DNA of 64,000 nucleotides from Candidatus Obscuribacterales bacterium (GTDB lineage Bacteria; Cyanobacteriota; Vampirovibrionia; Obscuribacterales; Obscuribacteraceae). The DNA lies in the NCBI GenBank assembly GCA_019745415.1, contig JAIETF010000066.1, positions 1 to 64,000 of the forward strand. Direction: 5' to 3'. A model generated the notes under the pieces. That model ran no database searches. It was not told where the DNA came from and was given only the letters and a program-made list of their open reading frames with translations. Made by a program: the position numbers and the translations under genes. This document shows positions 8,488 through 17,031 of this stretch, one piece after another. Positions within the stretch are counted from its first letter, which is position 1; every line of letters starts with the position of its first letter.

Positions 8488-9186
8488 ATGAGAATTAACA
8501 GCAGTTTTATTCATCCCGAGCCTTGCCTAAATTTGGCAGGAAGGAGAGCTTTGCTCACTCTCTTTGCTGGCATTTTGGCCCTCTATTCAATCTTCGACTT
8601 TGCTGCTCAAGCTGTATTGGCTCAGCAAGCCGCAGCTGGTAGAGCCATTTCTTCTGGTCCGTCAAAAGGAGGGGTCAGTAAAGTGCTAGTGAAAGAAATT
8701 TTGGTAGGTAAGCTCAAATATGTTGTGGGCGAACTGCGCATTCCAATTACCCCTGCTAAGGTATGGGACAAGATTAGTGATTACGAAAATGCTACTGCCA
8801 TCTTCGCCAACTTGAAAAAGTGTGAGGTCAAGTCGGAGCAAGGCTCAACCAAGCTGGTTCGGCAGGTGGTAAAGCCTGGATATTTTCCTTTCACTTTCGA
8901 CTATACGGTCAAGATAAGTGAAAACCCCGTAAGCGGTATGACCTGGACCAGGGTTTCTGGTTCTTTGCGCGAATTCAAGGGCTTCTGGAAGATCGTGCCG
9001 GTAAACGCTTCGGGTCAGGAAGTTGCATTGGATGAAGCTGTTGAAAGTTTGGTAAGTTATGGCGTCTACATGGACGCTGGCATTCTTATACCGGGCTGGT
9101 TATTAGAAAAGAGTTTGAAGAGCTATATGCCCGAGGTGCTAAACTCTTTGAGCGCAGCCCTCGAGGTAAGACCGCGCACTCGCTAA
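8488..9186 (+). CDS. Exported SRPBCC/START-like (polyketide cyclase family) protein
   Basis: 232 residues. An N-terminal hydrophobic region (about 20-45, ALLTLFAGILALYSIFDFAA, then AVLAQQ) looks like a signal peptide or anchor. From about residue 75 the pattern fits an SRPBCC helix-grip domain: VGELRIPITPAKVWDKISDYENATAIFANLKKCEV, then SGMTWTRVSGSLREFKGFWKIVP and a C-terminal helix with ILIPGWLLEKSLKSYMPEVL. Such coenzyme-Q-binding-like proteins are common in cyanobacteria, and the ligand is unknown. It is separated from the previous gene by a terminator and is followed after 25 bases by another secreted protein gene, probably in the same transcript. Confidence 0.82.
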   Translation: MRINSSFIHPEPCLNLAGRRALLTLFAGILALYSIFDFAAQAVLAQQAAAGRAISSGPSKGGVSKVLVKEILVGKLKYVVGELRIPITPAKVWDKISDYENATAIFANLKKCEVKSEQGSTKLVRQVVKPGYFPFTFDYTVKISENPVSGMTWTRVSGSLREFKGFWKIVPVNASGQEVALDEAVESLVSYGVYMDAGILIPGWLLEKSLKSYMPEVLNSLSAALEVRPRTR

Positions 9187-9211
9187 TTCTCTGCAACAGT
9201 TGGATAAGACC

Positions 9212-10195
9212 ATGCTGAAAATGTTTAATAGAGGTCCAGCCGTGAAAGTGGCTGTTATGCTTCCGTTTGCCTTGCTACTTTCTTTTGCAGAGGTTTCTGC
9301 TTCTCGGGGCGATCAGTTGGACCGTTCCACTAACAAGTTTGTCGACGCAGTAAGAGTCAATCTCACTATGCAAGGTGCTTGGCCACCTCCAGCCGGCTCG
9401 CAGCAGTTCCAGCTTTGCCAGGCTCTAGAGGTGTTTTCGCGAGCGGCAAGAGAGACGCCTGACCTGAGAAGTCAGAGCGGCAGCCCCAGTGAGCGTTTCT
9501 TGGCGGTGCAACGTTTGCAGTCGGCGGCGGCTTCGGTTGATTCTCTGATTGGCAGCTGTAATTTGACTTCAGCTCTGCCGGCTTGGATGGAAGTGAAGAA
9601 TCAACTCAATTCGCTCACTGCTTTGACCGGTGCTGCAACTGGCTACGGTTACAACTATAGTTCCGGTTTTCCTGGTCACATGTATATGCCAGGTCAACAG
9701 CTAATGCCAGGTCAACAGCTAATGCCAGGTCAACAGTTAATGCCGGGGCAGACCCTTATTCCGGGACAGACCTTTATTCCGGGCGCCTACTATCCGGGCT
9801 TCAATCAACAGACCGGCGGCTCGCCTTATGACGCCAACAATTTCTTCAATTCGTCTTTCCTTGGCGCGGCGCAGGCACTAGAGAGCGATTTGAACGGCTT
9901 CGTTTCGGTTTTTCAGAAGAGTCTTGGCGCTGGTGGTTTGACCGCTACCGACCCTAATTTGATTATGAATTGCGGCGGTTCGCTTACACTCTTGCAAAAT
10001 ACAGTCAAGACTAATGTGCGAGCCCTAAAGTCCTCCAATAATTTTGCCGCCAGACAAGTTCATCTCAATCAAATTCTTGCCGCCAGCGATCGTTTCGAAA
10101 GTTCTATGACGGCAGCCTCGCCCTCGTTGGTGATTCAGATGCGGTGGAATCAATACAAACAGAAACTTTCAAGTTTGATTCAAACCAATAGGTAG
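9212..10195 (+). CDS. Secreted protein with MPGQQL repeats, function unknown
   Basis: 327 residues from the ATG at 9212; a TTG at 9200 would add four residues. The signal peptide is clear (KVAVMLPFALLLSFAEVSA). The mature protein is Ser/Ala/Gln-rich and largely helical by appearance. Two Cys residues lie before the repeat and one after. Its middle contains tandem six-residue units MPGQQL / MPGQTL / IPGQTF followed by IPGAYYPGF. No known domain is recognised. It follows the SRPBCC protein gene closely and converges with the DUF389 gene, with a hairpin between the two stops. Confidence 0.75.
   Translation: MLKMFNRGPAVKVAVMLPFALLLSFAEVSASRGDQLDRSTNKFVDAVRVNLTMQGAWPPPAGSQQFQLCQALEVFSRAARETPDLRSQSGSPSERFLAVQRLQSAAASVDSLIGSCNLTSALPAWMEVKNQLNSLTALTGAATGYGYNYSSGFPGHMYMPGQQLMPGQQLMPGQQLMPGQTLIPGQTFIPGAYYPGFNQQTGGSPYDANNFFNSSFLGAAQALESDLNGFVSVFQKSLGAGGLTATDPNLIMNCGGSLTLLQNTVKTNVRALKSSNNFAARQVHLNQILAASDRFESSMTAASPSLVIQMRWNQYKQKLSSLIQTNR
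9686..9784 (+). repeat. Tandem 18-bp repeats encoding (M/I)PGQxx
   Basis: Units begin at 9686, 9704, 9722, 9740 and 9758, with a partial unit at 9776. The first three are almost identical (ATGCCAGGTCAACAG core), the later two diverged. Confidence 0.9.
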
Positions 10196-10228
10196 TGGTC
10201 AGCTGCATAAGCGGTTTCAGAAAATTGG

Positions 10229-10256
10229 AGACTAACAGAGGCTGGACCGTTAGTCT
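10229..10256. terminator. Hairpin between convergent genes
   Basis: AGACTAAC (10229-10236) and GTTAGTCT (10249-10256) form an eight-base-pair stem with a 12-base loop, overlapping the stop codon of the DUF389 gene. Neither side has a full T run (on the minus strand CCAATTTT follows), so termination is plausible but weakly supported. Confidence 0.4.
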
Positions 10257-11665
10257 TGGTTGGGGTTAGGTTTTGTCGGTCTTTCTGATTCGGTTGTGGT
10301 CTTTGTTTCTGAATCGGCACCGGCATTGGTTTCAGAATCGGGTATGGTCTTTGTCTCTGATTCGGTTGCGGTCTTTGTTTCTGCATCGGCGCCGGGATTA
10401 GTTCCTGAATCGGGAACGGGCTTTGTTTCTGATTCAGTTATAGTCGAGCCAGTTTCGGACTTCGTCTTTGATGTCTCTGTTGAGGGCGCTTGCTTGGCGG
10501 CGCCTGCCTCTTGTAATGGCTCCACTTCGGTGATTTCTTGGGCTGCAATGAGGCGCACCCGCAGTTTGATCTTCAAGGAAGTTTCTTTCTCTAGAAACCT
10601 TTGCACAAGTGCTACTTGCTTTGGCTGAATCACATCTTGCTTGCCTACTACTGTAACCAGCACCCGCACCGGTTGTGTGAAGCGAAGTACTTCTACCTTT
10701 TCGAGGCGCAGGCTTCTAAAGGTTTGGGTTCGCTCCATCAAAATGTTTCTTATTTTGCCGCTCAGAATATTCTCCAAGATCATTTCTCTCATACTGAAGC
10801 CGAGAGGCACAAGCAGAGCCGTTACAGCCAGTGCGGCCGTGAATAGTCCTCGACGTGCCGTCTTGGTTGTCGGCTTCACTCCCAGCAAATAAAAAACGAC
10901 GGTGCCGGCGAAAGTGATGCCGACAAGATTGGTTGCATAAAGCAAAGCGGCTCCCTGCCAGATATTTTCGAAGTTTCGGTTTAGTCCGATACCGACACAA
11001 CTGAGAGGCGGCACTAGCGCCACTGCAATTGAAACACCGGCGAGCGAGTCGGCAAGATTCTTCTTAGACTGGCAATAAGCGCCAATGGCGCCGGCGGCCA
11101 TGGCGACGCCTAAGTCTAGGAGGGTGGGTTTTGTGCGTCCCATGATTTCGCCGGTCATCTCCAGCTGAGGCATAAGGGCGGCAATTACATAGGCAAGAGT
11201 GAGTGCCAGAGCAGTTCCTAGCCCGAGAGTGAGAAGCGCTTCTTTGATTTTCTGAGCGTCTCCGGTCAGGCAAAAAAGTGAAAGGGCTGAAAGCGGACGC
11301 ATCAAAGGCGCCACAATCATGGCTCCGATGATTACTGCTGGACTGTTTTGAAAAAGTCCAAGGCACGCAATCACTGTTGCCGCCGCTAAAAGTGCGGTAA
11401 AGTCTCTTGAGAAAATGCCGTTTTCAGCCAGTCTAGAAACCAGATCTTCACTTATTTCAAGCGATTCTTCTGCGGGTTTGGATTGGTTGTTTTGCTCTCT
11501 TTCACTTTCAGACAAAAGCGTTCTTCCTTCCGGTCTTTCCCTAAAATTACACTCACTATTGCGCTTGCTATTCTTCGCCAGCAAGCTTAGAGCCTTTTCA
11601 CAGGATAGCCTAAGTCGCCACCGCGCTTGAAAATCTGTCTCAACACAGCCGCTTCTTTGCAACAA
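10250..11665 (-). CDS. DUF389 (TIGR00341-type) membrane protein with repetitive acidic tail
   Basis: 471 residues. The central part (about 75-300) is the DUF389 domain with five to six membrane segments and the typical motifs SPAVIIGAMIVAPLMRPL, ALVPPLSCVGIGL and ATNLVGI. Residues about 300-385 form a soluble alpha/beta region (KVEVLRFTQPVRVLVTVVGKQ). The last about 85 residues are a low-complexity tail of repeated ESETKT, IPDSET and GADSETK pieces, probably disordered and cytoplasmic. No transport substrate is established for the family. The N-terminal 60 residues are poorly conserved, so the true start could be internal. Convergent with the gene ending at 10195. Confidence 0.88.
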   Translation of the reverse strand: MLQRSGCVETDFQARWRLRLSCEKALSLLAKNSKRNSECNFRERPEGRTLLSESEREQNNQSKPAEESLEISEDLVSRLAENGIFSRDFTALLAAATVIACLGLFQNSPAVIIGAMIVAPLMRPLSALSLFCLTGDAQKIKEALLTLGLGTALALTLAYVIAALMPQLEMTGEIMGRTKPTLLDLGVAMAAGAIGAYCQSKKNLADSLAGVSIAVALVPPLSCVGIGLNRNFENIWQGAALLYATNLVGITFAGTVVFYLLGVKPTTKTARRGLFTAALAVTALLVPLGFSMREMILENILSGKIRNILMERTQTFRSLRLEKVEVLRFTQPVRVLVTVVGKQDVIQPKQVALVQRFLEKETSLKIKLRVRLIAAQEITEVEPLQEAGAAKQAPSTETSKTKSETGSTITESETKPVPDSGTNPGADAETKTATESETKTIPDSETNAGADSETKTTTESERPTKPNPNQD

Positions 11666-11808
11666 TAGATGTCAGGTGAAGGCTCGCAAATACCGACAGA
11701 AAGCTAAATATGGAAGAAGTTACACTTTTTAATTGATATCATTTACACATTCGCAATGTTTCTGCGGCAGGGGCTAAAAGGTCCCTCCGTCGTTTGAAGG
11801 AGCGTTTT

Positions 11809-13110
11809 ATGGTGATGGCTGAGACAAAAAACAAAAACCAGGCCTATCTGGAAATGGACGATAAATACGTCAATCCGGTTCTATCAAGGTCTGCACGAAT
11901 CGTGGCTGAAAGAGCCAGCGGTTCTTACATCTATGATATGAACGGTGACGCGTACCTCGACCTTAGTACAGGTATTGCCGTCAATTCGGTTGGTCATTGC
12001 CATCCGAAAGTGGTTGCTGCAGCAAAAGCTCAGCTTGATGAATTGATGCACACTTCGGTCACCGTTCATCACAAACGCTATATTGAGCTTTCCAAAAAGC
12101 TGACCGAAATTGCACCTTCTAAGCGTCTTGATTCGGTCTTCTTGACCAATTCGGGCGCCGAAGCTGTGGAAGGCGCCATGAAAATGGCTCGCTATGTGAC
12201 AGGCCGTCCGGCAATCATCAACTTCCGCGGTTCCTTCCATGGTCGCACCATGTTCACCACTGCGCTCACTACAAGCAAACTCTATTACCGTGAAAAGTAT
12301 GAGCCGCTGCCTGGCTCGATTCATACAGCACTTTTCCCTTATGAGTACAGAAGCCATTTTCGTGGTCAGCCCGAGAAAGTAGTCGATGAAGTGTTTGAGA
12401 ACATCGACATGCTCTTCCACCAGTTTGTGCATCCCGAACAAGTGGCTTGCTTTCTGGTAGAGCCAATTCAGGGCGAAGGTGGTTACATCGTACCGCCGCA
12501 GGGCTTCCTGCCCCGCCTCAGAGAACTGGCCGACAAGCATGGCATCATGCTCGTTATCGATGAAGTGCAATCTGGTTTTGCCCGTACCGGCAAAATGTTT
12601 GCCATCGAGCATGAAGGGGTTGAGCCCGACATTATGCTTATGGCTAAAGCAATCGCCGGCGGTCTGCCTTTGGCAGCCTTCATCTCTAGAAGCGAATTGA
12701 CCCACAAATGGCCTGCCGGTAGACATGGTTCTACATTTGGTGGCAACCCCGTTTCTTGTGCCGCCGCTCTTGCCACTATCGAAGTTATGCAAGAAGAGCA
12801 TCTCTGCGAAAGAGCACACAAGCTTGGCGAAATGATGATGAATCGCCTCAAAGCATTTGCTAAAGGCAAAGATTATATCGGTGAAGTTCGCGGTCGCGGT
12901 CTGATGATCGGTATTGAATTCAACGATAAAAACGGCGGACCGTCTAAAGAATTAGCCGACAAAGTGGCTGAGCGCTGCTTTGAACATAAGATGATCGTTC
13001 TGACCTGCGGCAACGCCGGTCAAGTGATTCGTCTCATTCCGCCTCTCACTATGTCCGATAGCGAAGCTGAAAAGGCTCTGGAGATTCTCGAGAAAAGCAT
13101 GACATTCTAG
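11809..13110 (+). CDS. PLP-dependent class III aminotransferase (4-aminobutyrate / acetylornithine type)
   Basis: 433 residues from the ATG at 11809, which has GAAGGAG well placed upstream; the frame is open to a TTG-class start at 11794. Fold type I motifs are intact: NSGAEAVEGAMKMAR, FRGSFHGRT, EPIQGEGGY, VIDEVQSGFARTG with the PLP-binding Asp, and the Schiff-base Lys in LMAKAIAGGLPLAA. The pattern is closest to GabT-like omega-aminotransferases, which use GABA, 5-aminovalerate or similar amines with 2-oxoglutarate. Acetylornithine aminotransferase cannot be excluded. It begins a three-gene run with an aldehyde dehydrogenase and an acyl-CoA dehydrogenase, favouring a catabolic role. Codon choice (CGT, GGT, CTC, AAC) is more biased than in neighbouring genes, suggesting high expression. 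Confidence 0.88.
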   Translation: MVMAETKNKNQAYLEMDDKYVNPVLSRSARIVAERASGSYIYDMNGDAYLDLSTGIAVNSVGHCHPKVVAAAKAQLDELMHTSVTVHHKRYIELSKKLTEIAPSKRLDSVFLTNSGAEAVEGAMKMARYVTGRPAIINFRGSFHGRTMFTTALTTSKLYYREKYEPLPGSIHTALFPYEYRSHFRGQPEKVVDEVFENIDMLFHQFVHPEQVACFLVEPIQGEGGYIVPPQGFLPRLRELADKHGIMLVIDEVQSGFARTGKMFAIEHEGVEPDIMLMAKAIAGGLPLAAFISRSELTHKWPAGRHGSTFGGNPVSCAAALATIEVMQEEHLCERAHKLGEMMMNRLKAFAKGKDYIGEVRGRGLMIGIEFNDKNGGPSKELADKVAERCFEHKMIVLTCGNAGQVIRLIPPLTMSDSEAEKALEILEKSMTF

Positions 13111-13204
13111 TTGAGAAAATCACTGAAACTAGAATGGCAAAGTCGTTGGTATTTACTGGTAATCAGCCGGCTGGCAAGCAACCGGATTGAATCGGGAGAG
13201 AAAA

Positions 13205-14761
13205 ATGAGTACACAAACCAAAGCGCCTGAGGCAGCCACTGCCAATGGCGGCAAGCCCCAGACCTACGGTAACTATATTAATGGTCGCCAGGTCAAGTCG
13301 GAGAGCGGCGAAACTTTCGCCAGCTACAACCCGGCTAAAAGTGATGAGATAATCGGTTATTTCGCTTCTTCCACGCCTAATGATGTGAAAGCTGCCGTTG
13401 ATGCCGCTGCTAAGGCTTTTCCTCTGTGGAAGGCTACTCCCGCTCCTCACCGCGCCGAGATCATCCTCAAAGCCGCTCATCTGCTTGAGACCAGAAAAGA
13501 AGAACTGGCTCATACGATGGTGCGTGAAATGGGTAAAGTCTTGAAAGAAGCCAGAGGCGATGTGCAAGAAGCCATCGACATGGCTAAGTTCATGGCTGGT
13601 GAAGGTCGTCGTCTGGTTGGTCAAACAGTGCCTTCCGAATTGCCTAACAAATTCGCCATGGCTGTTCGTCAACCCATCGGTGTAGTTGGTCTCATCACTC
13701 CTTGGAATTTTCCTATCGCTATTCCTAGCTGGAAAACTCTTCCGGCCTTGGTTGCCGGTAACACAGTCGTGATCAAGCCCGCCACCGATACTCCTCTTTG
13801 CGCTTTGATGTTCGTTGAGATTCTCAACGAAGCTGGTCTGCCTCCGGGTGTGCTGAACCTTGTTACTGGTTCCGGCTCAAAAGTCGGCATGGCTCTTGTG
13901 GAAGATCCTAGAGTGCGTGCTGTTTCTCTCACTGGTTCAACCGAAGTCGGCCGCAGAGTGGCTGGACGTTGCGGTGAACTCATGAAGAAAATATCTTGCG
14001 AACTGGGCGGCAAAAACGCCATTTGTGTGATGGAAGATGCCAATCTGGAACTGGCTCTCGAAGGCGCTCTCTGGGGGGCATTCGGTACAGCCGGTCAGCG
14101 CTGCACCGCTGCCAGCCGTGTGATCGTGCACCGTTCACGCTATGAAGAGTTCTGCAAAGCTTTCAAAGCTCGTACCGAAGCTCTCAAGATTGGCTATGGT
14201 CTTGATGAAACCAATGAAGTCGGACCTGTGGTCAACCAGGGTCAGCTAGACACTGTCAAAGAGTACGTGGAGATCGGTAAGAAAGAAGGGGCTAAGTTGC
14301 TTTGCGGCGGTAATGCTCTTACTTCCGGTGACCATGCCAAAGGGTTCTTCCATGAGCCGACAGTGTTCTGCGATGTGAAGCCGACCATGCGTATTGCCCA
14401 AGAAGAAATTTTTGGACCAGTAACCGCAATCATCCCCGTCGACAGCTTTGAAGAAGCCATTGAAGTAGCTAACGGTACTCAGTATGGTCTCTCTCTCTCG
14501 ATGTACACCCAAGACGTCAACCGTGCTTTCAAAGCCATTGAAGAGCTTGAGTCAGGCATCGTCTACATCAACGCTCCCACAATCGGAGCTGAAATTCAGC
14601 TTCCTTTCGGCGGCGTCAAGCAGACCGGAAACGGTCATAGAGAAGCAGGTTCAGCCGCTATCGACTACTTCACCGAGTGGAAGTCGATTTATGTAGACTA
14701 CTCCGGACGTCTGCAGAAAGCTCAAATTGACACCGATGAACTGACCGGCAAAGTTAACTAA
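13205..14761 (+). CDS. NAD(P)-dependent aldehyde (semialdehyde) dehydrogenase
   Basis: 518 residues from the ATG at 13205, preceded by GGGAGAG. It oxidises an aldehyde to the acid using NAD(P)+. Visible motifs are the Rossmann segment TPWNFPIAIPSWK with VIKPATDTP, the cofactor loop SLTGSTEVGR, the catalytic base Glu in CELGGKNA and the nucleophile Cys in GTAGQRCTAAS, then EEIFGPV and the C-terminal PFGGVKQTGNGHREAG. The GNGHREAG ending resembles aminoadipate- and related semialdehyde dehydrogenases. Next to an omega-aminotransferase, the expected substrate is the semialdehyde it makes. It lies 94 bases after the aminotransferase and 41 bases before the acyl-CoA dehydrogenase. Confidence 0.92.
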   Translation: MSTQTKAPEAATANGGKPQTYGNYINGRQVKSESGETFASYNPAKSDEIIGYFASSTPNDVKAAVDAAAKAFPLWKATPAPHRAEIILKAAHLLETRKEELAHTMVREMGKVLKEARGDVQEAIDMAKFMAGEGRRLVGQTVPSELPNKFAMAVRQPIGVVGLITPWNFPIAIPSWKTLPALVAGNTVVIKPATDTPLCALMFVEILNEAGLPPGVLNLVTGSGSKVGMALVEDPRVRAVSLTGSTEVGRRVAGRCGELMKKISCELGGKNAICVMEDANLELALEGALWGAFGTAGQRCTAASRVIVHRSRYEEFCKAFKARTEALKIGYGLDETNEVGPVVNQGQLDTVKEYVEIGKKEGAKLLCGGNALTSGDHAKGFFHEPTVFCDVKPTMRIAQEEIFGPVTAIIPVDSFEEAIEVANGTQYGLSLSMYTQDVNRAFKAIEELESGIVYINAPTIGAEIQLPFGGVKQTGNGHREAGSAAIDYFTEWKSIYVDYSGRLQKAQIDTDELTGKVN

Positions 14762-14802
14762 CCAAAACTCATTGCACCAATACACTATTTGGAGAAACGA
14801 AA

Positions 14803-15996
14803 ATGGACTTTGATTTCACTCCCGAACAAATTGCAATGCGTAAGCATATGCGCGAATTCGCCGAGCGCGAAATTGTTCCCAAAGCGCAGATGAACGATAG
14901 AGAATGCAAGTTCGATTGGGATATCGCCAAGAAGATTTTTGCCGAAGGTTTCCTCGGCTGCCCCGTTCCTGAGAAGTACGGCGGTTTGGGCATGGACTAT
15001 ATTGCTTACGGTCTGATGACCGAAGAAGTAAACAGAGTCTGTTCTTCGACTCGTACTCTGTTCAGCGTCCAGACTTCGCTCGTTGCTCTCACTATCCTCA
15101 AATGGGGAACCGAGGAGCAGAAGAAGTTCTATTTGCCCAAGCTTTGCTCCGGTGAATTCATCGGTTGCTATGGTCTGACCGAGCCTGAAGCCGGTTCCGA
15201 CGCTGCCAACCAACAAACCCGTGCTGTCAAAGACGGCAATGATTATATCTTGAGCGGCTCCAAAACCTGGATCAGCTGCGGCACAATCGCGCACTATGCC
15301 CTAATCTTCGCCACCGTTGATTCTTCTCTCGGTCACAAGGGCATCACCTGCTTCATCGTAGACACCAAGTCGAAGGGTTTCACCGCCCAGCCCATCCACG
15401 GCAAACTAGGCTTGCGCGCCTCCGATACAGCTGCTCTCTTCCTCGACGAAGTGCGCGTGCCTGCTGAAAATATGCTCGGTCAGGTTGGTGAAGGCTTCAA
15501 GATCGCCATGTCGGCTCTCGATAATGGTCGCTTCTCGGTTGCCGCCGGTGCCGTTGGTGTCGTCCAAGGTTGTATCGACGCTTGCACCAAGTACGCCATG
15601 GAACGCCGCACTTTCGGCAAGCCGATCGGCGAACACCAGCAAGTACAAGCAATGATTGCCGACATGGTTGCCGACGCCGAAGCCGGTCGTCTGCTCTATC
15701 TCAGAGCCGCCCATCTCAAAAACAAAGGTGTACGCAACACCCGCGAAACATCTATCGCCAAGCTCTTCTGCGGCGAAGCTGCTAACAAGCATGCCCATAA
15801 CGCTGTGCAGATCTTCGGCGGCTACGGCTTCTCTGATGAGTATCCTGTCGAGCGTTTCTTCCGCGATGCCAAAGTATTGAACATCTACGAAGGCACACGC
15901 GAAATTCAGCGTCTGATCATCGGTCAAGATGCACTCGGCATCAGATATGCCAACGGCAAGCCGGTAGAGTCGGTTCAAGCTCTAGCCATGGTCTAA
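14803..15996 (+). CDS. Acyl-CoA dehydrogenase
   Basis: 397 residues, the normal length for the family. FAD-dependent alpha,beta-desaturation of an acyl-CoA is expected. Motifs seen: CYGLTEPEAGSD, SGSKTWISCG, LGLRASDTA, ERRTFGKPI, QIFGGYGFSDEYPVERFFRDA and the catalytic Glu position in NIYEGTREIQR. The start ATG has TTTGGAGAAA upstream. The Arg-rich substrate signature of glutaryl-CoA dehydrogenase is not obvious, so chain-length preference is left open. It completes the aminotransferase-aldehyde dehydrogenase run, but no CoA-ligase or CoA-transferase gene is here to link the acid product to this enzyme. A strong hairpin follows 55 bases after the stop. Confidence 0.92.
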   Translation: MDFDFTPEQIAMRKHMREFAEREIVPKAQMNDRECKFDWDIAKKIFAEGFLGCPVPEKYGGLGMDYIAYGLMTEEVNRVCSSTRTLFSVQTSLVALTILKWGTEEQKKFYLPKLCSGEFIGCYGLTEPEAGSDAANQQTRAVKDGNDYILSGSKTWISCGTIAHYALIFATVDSSLGHKGITCFIVDTKSKGFTAQPIHGKLGLRASDTAALFLDEVRVPAENMLGQVGEGFKIAMSALDNGRFSVAAGAVGVVQGCIDACTKYAMERRTFGKPIGEHQQVQAMIADMVADAEAGRLLYLRAAHLKNKGVRNTRETSIAKLFCGEAANKHAHNAVQIFGGYGFSDEYPVERFFRDAKVLNIYEGTREIQRLIIGQDALGIRYANGKPVESVQALAMV

Positions 15997-16051
15997 GGTT
16001 CTTCAGTAAAGAACCGCAAGACCGGCAAGCGCGTCAAGAACGTCAAGAACA

Positions 16052-16092
16052 AAAGAGAAAGAGGACGAGAGATCGTCCTCTTTCTCTTTCAG
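16052..16092 (+). terminator. Intrinsic terminator with 17-bp stem
   Basis: Arms 16052-16068 and 16073-16089 are perfectly complementary with a GAGA loop. The right arm itself ends in CTCTTT and is followed by a pyrimidine-rich stretch. It ends the aminotransferase to acyl-CoA dehydrogenase operon. Confidence 0.85.
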
Positions 16093-16139
16093 TCTTCTTT
16101 CGTTTTGTCCTTAGTCATGTATATTTATTCCGTTGGTGA

Positions 16140-16163
16140 CAAACCTTGTCTTGACAAGGTTTG
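16140..16163. promoter_or_regulatory. 24-bp perfect palindrome, candidate operator
   Basis: The arm CAAACCTTGTC (16140-16150) and its exact complement (16153-16163) are separated by TT. The right arm overlaps a possible -35 TTGCTT (16161-16166), which is 16 bases from TAAAAT (16183-16188). This positions a dimeric regulator over the promoter of the DUF4239 gene. An RNA hairpin with a six-base loop is an alternative reading. Confidence 0.55.
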
Positions 16164-16190
16164 CTTGAATGCGACTGGTCAATAAAATCA

Positions 16191-16216
16191 GTGAAATCCG
16201 TGAAATCCGTGAAAGG
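16191..16216 (+). repeat. Short tandem GTGAAATCC repeats in leader
   Basis: Three GTGAAA units at ten-base spacing lie just upstream of the ribosome binding site AGGAGG (16225-16230) of the DUF4239 gene. The function is unknown, and it may be simple slippage. Confidence 0.6.
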
Positions 16217-16235
16217 TTTGGCTTAGGAGGTCTTT

Positions 16236-17027
16236 GTGACTGTGACTTATGGAACGAGTATCGCATTGACGGTGGCTACCGTTATTGCCTCAGTTGCCGG
16301 TCTTCTGCTTTTTCGCAAACTGCTTGCGCCTGATACTCTCAAGAGTAATCACGATGTGGCCGACCCTTATTCGCAGTTTGTCGGCATGCTTTTTGCCGTA
16401 TTGTTGGGCTTTATGGTGGCTGATGCCATGTCGCGCTTTAATAATGCCCGGCAAATAGTCGAGCAAGAGGCTTCTTCGGTAGGTAATGTATTCAGATTAG
16501 CCGATGGCTTGCCTGATGCTCCTCGTCTCAAGATACAAAGACTGTGCGCTAACTATCTCGAAACAGTAGTTAATGATGAATGGCCGCTTCTAGCCAAGCA
16601 TGATACCTCCAAGAAAGCGTGGATGGTCTATAAAGATCTTTGGCGGGCTTGTGTCACATATGAGCCCGTCTCTGCCCGCGACACCGATGCACATCAAGCC
16701 ATGCTGCCCCATATGGCCGATGTCGGTACCAATAGAAGACTGCGTGTAGATGCCTTGCATAACGGACTGCCGGCGCCACTATGGTGGATACTAGGAGTCG
16801 GCGGTGTGGCAACCATTCTATTCACTTATTTCTTCAACGTTGAGCATCTGCGGCTGCAGATAGTTATGGTGTCTATAGTCAGCCTGGTTATCTGTCTAAA
16901 TATTTTCTTGCTTGCCACCTATGATGATCCCTTCTCTGGCGATATGACCGTCTCTTCATCAGCCTTTGAGACACAGCTCAAACTAATTAAGGTTGATCTC
17001 GACGGTGTCATACCAGACAAACTTTAG
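16236..17027 (+). CDS. DUF4239 (bestrophin-like) membrane protein
   Basis: 263 residues starting with GTG, with a strong AGGAGG six bases upstream. Two hydrophobic segments at the N-terminus (IALTVATVIASVAGLLLF and FVGMLFAVLLGFMVADAM), a soluble helical middle containing NNARQIVEQEASSVGNVFRLA, and two near the C-terminus (PLWWILGVGGVATILFTYFF, IVMVSIVSLVICLNIFLLAT) followed by DDPFSGDMTVSSSAFE. This order and the DDPFxG motif fit DUF4239, a family distantly likened to bestrophin channels. No transport function is demonstrated for it. It is convergent with the methyltransferase gene, with four bases between stops. Confidence 0.8.
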   Translation: MTVTYGTSIALTVATVIASVAGLLLFRKLLAPDTLKSNHDVADPYSQFVGMLFAVLLGFMVADAMSRFNNARQIVEQEASSVGNVFRLADGLPDAPRLKIQRLCANYLETVVNDEWPLLAKHDTSKKAWMVYKDLWRACVTYEPVSARDTDAHQAMLPHMADVGTNRRLRVDALHNGLPAPLWWILGVGGVATILFTYFFNVEHLRLQIVMVSIVSLVICLNIFLLATYDDPFSGDMTVSSSAFETQLKLIKVDLDGVIPDKL

Positions 17028-17031
17028 GACC

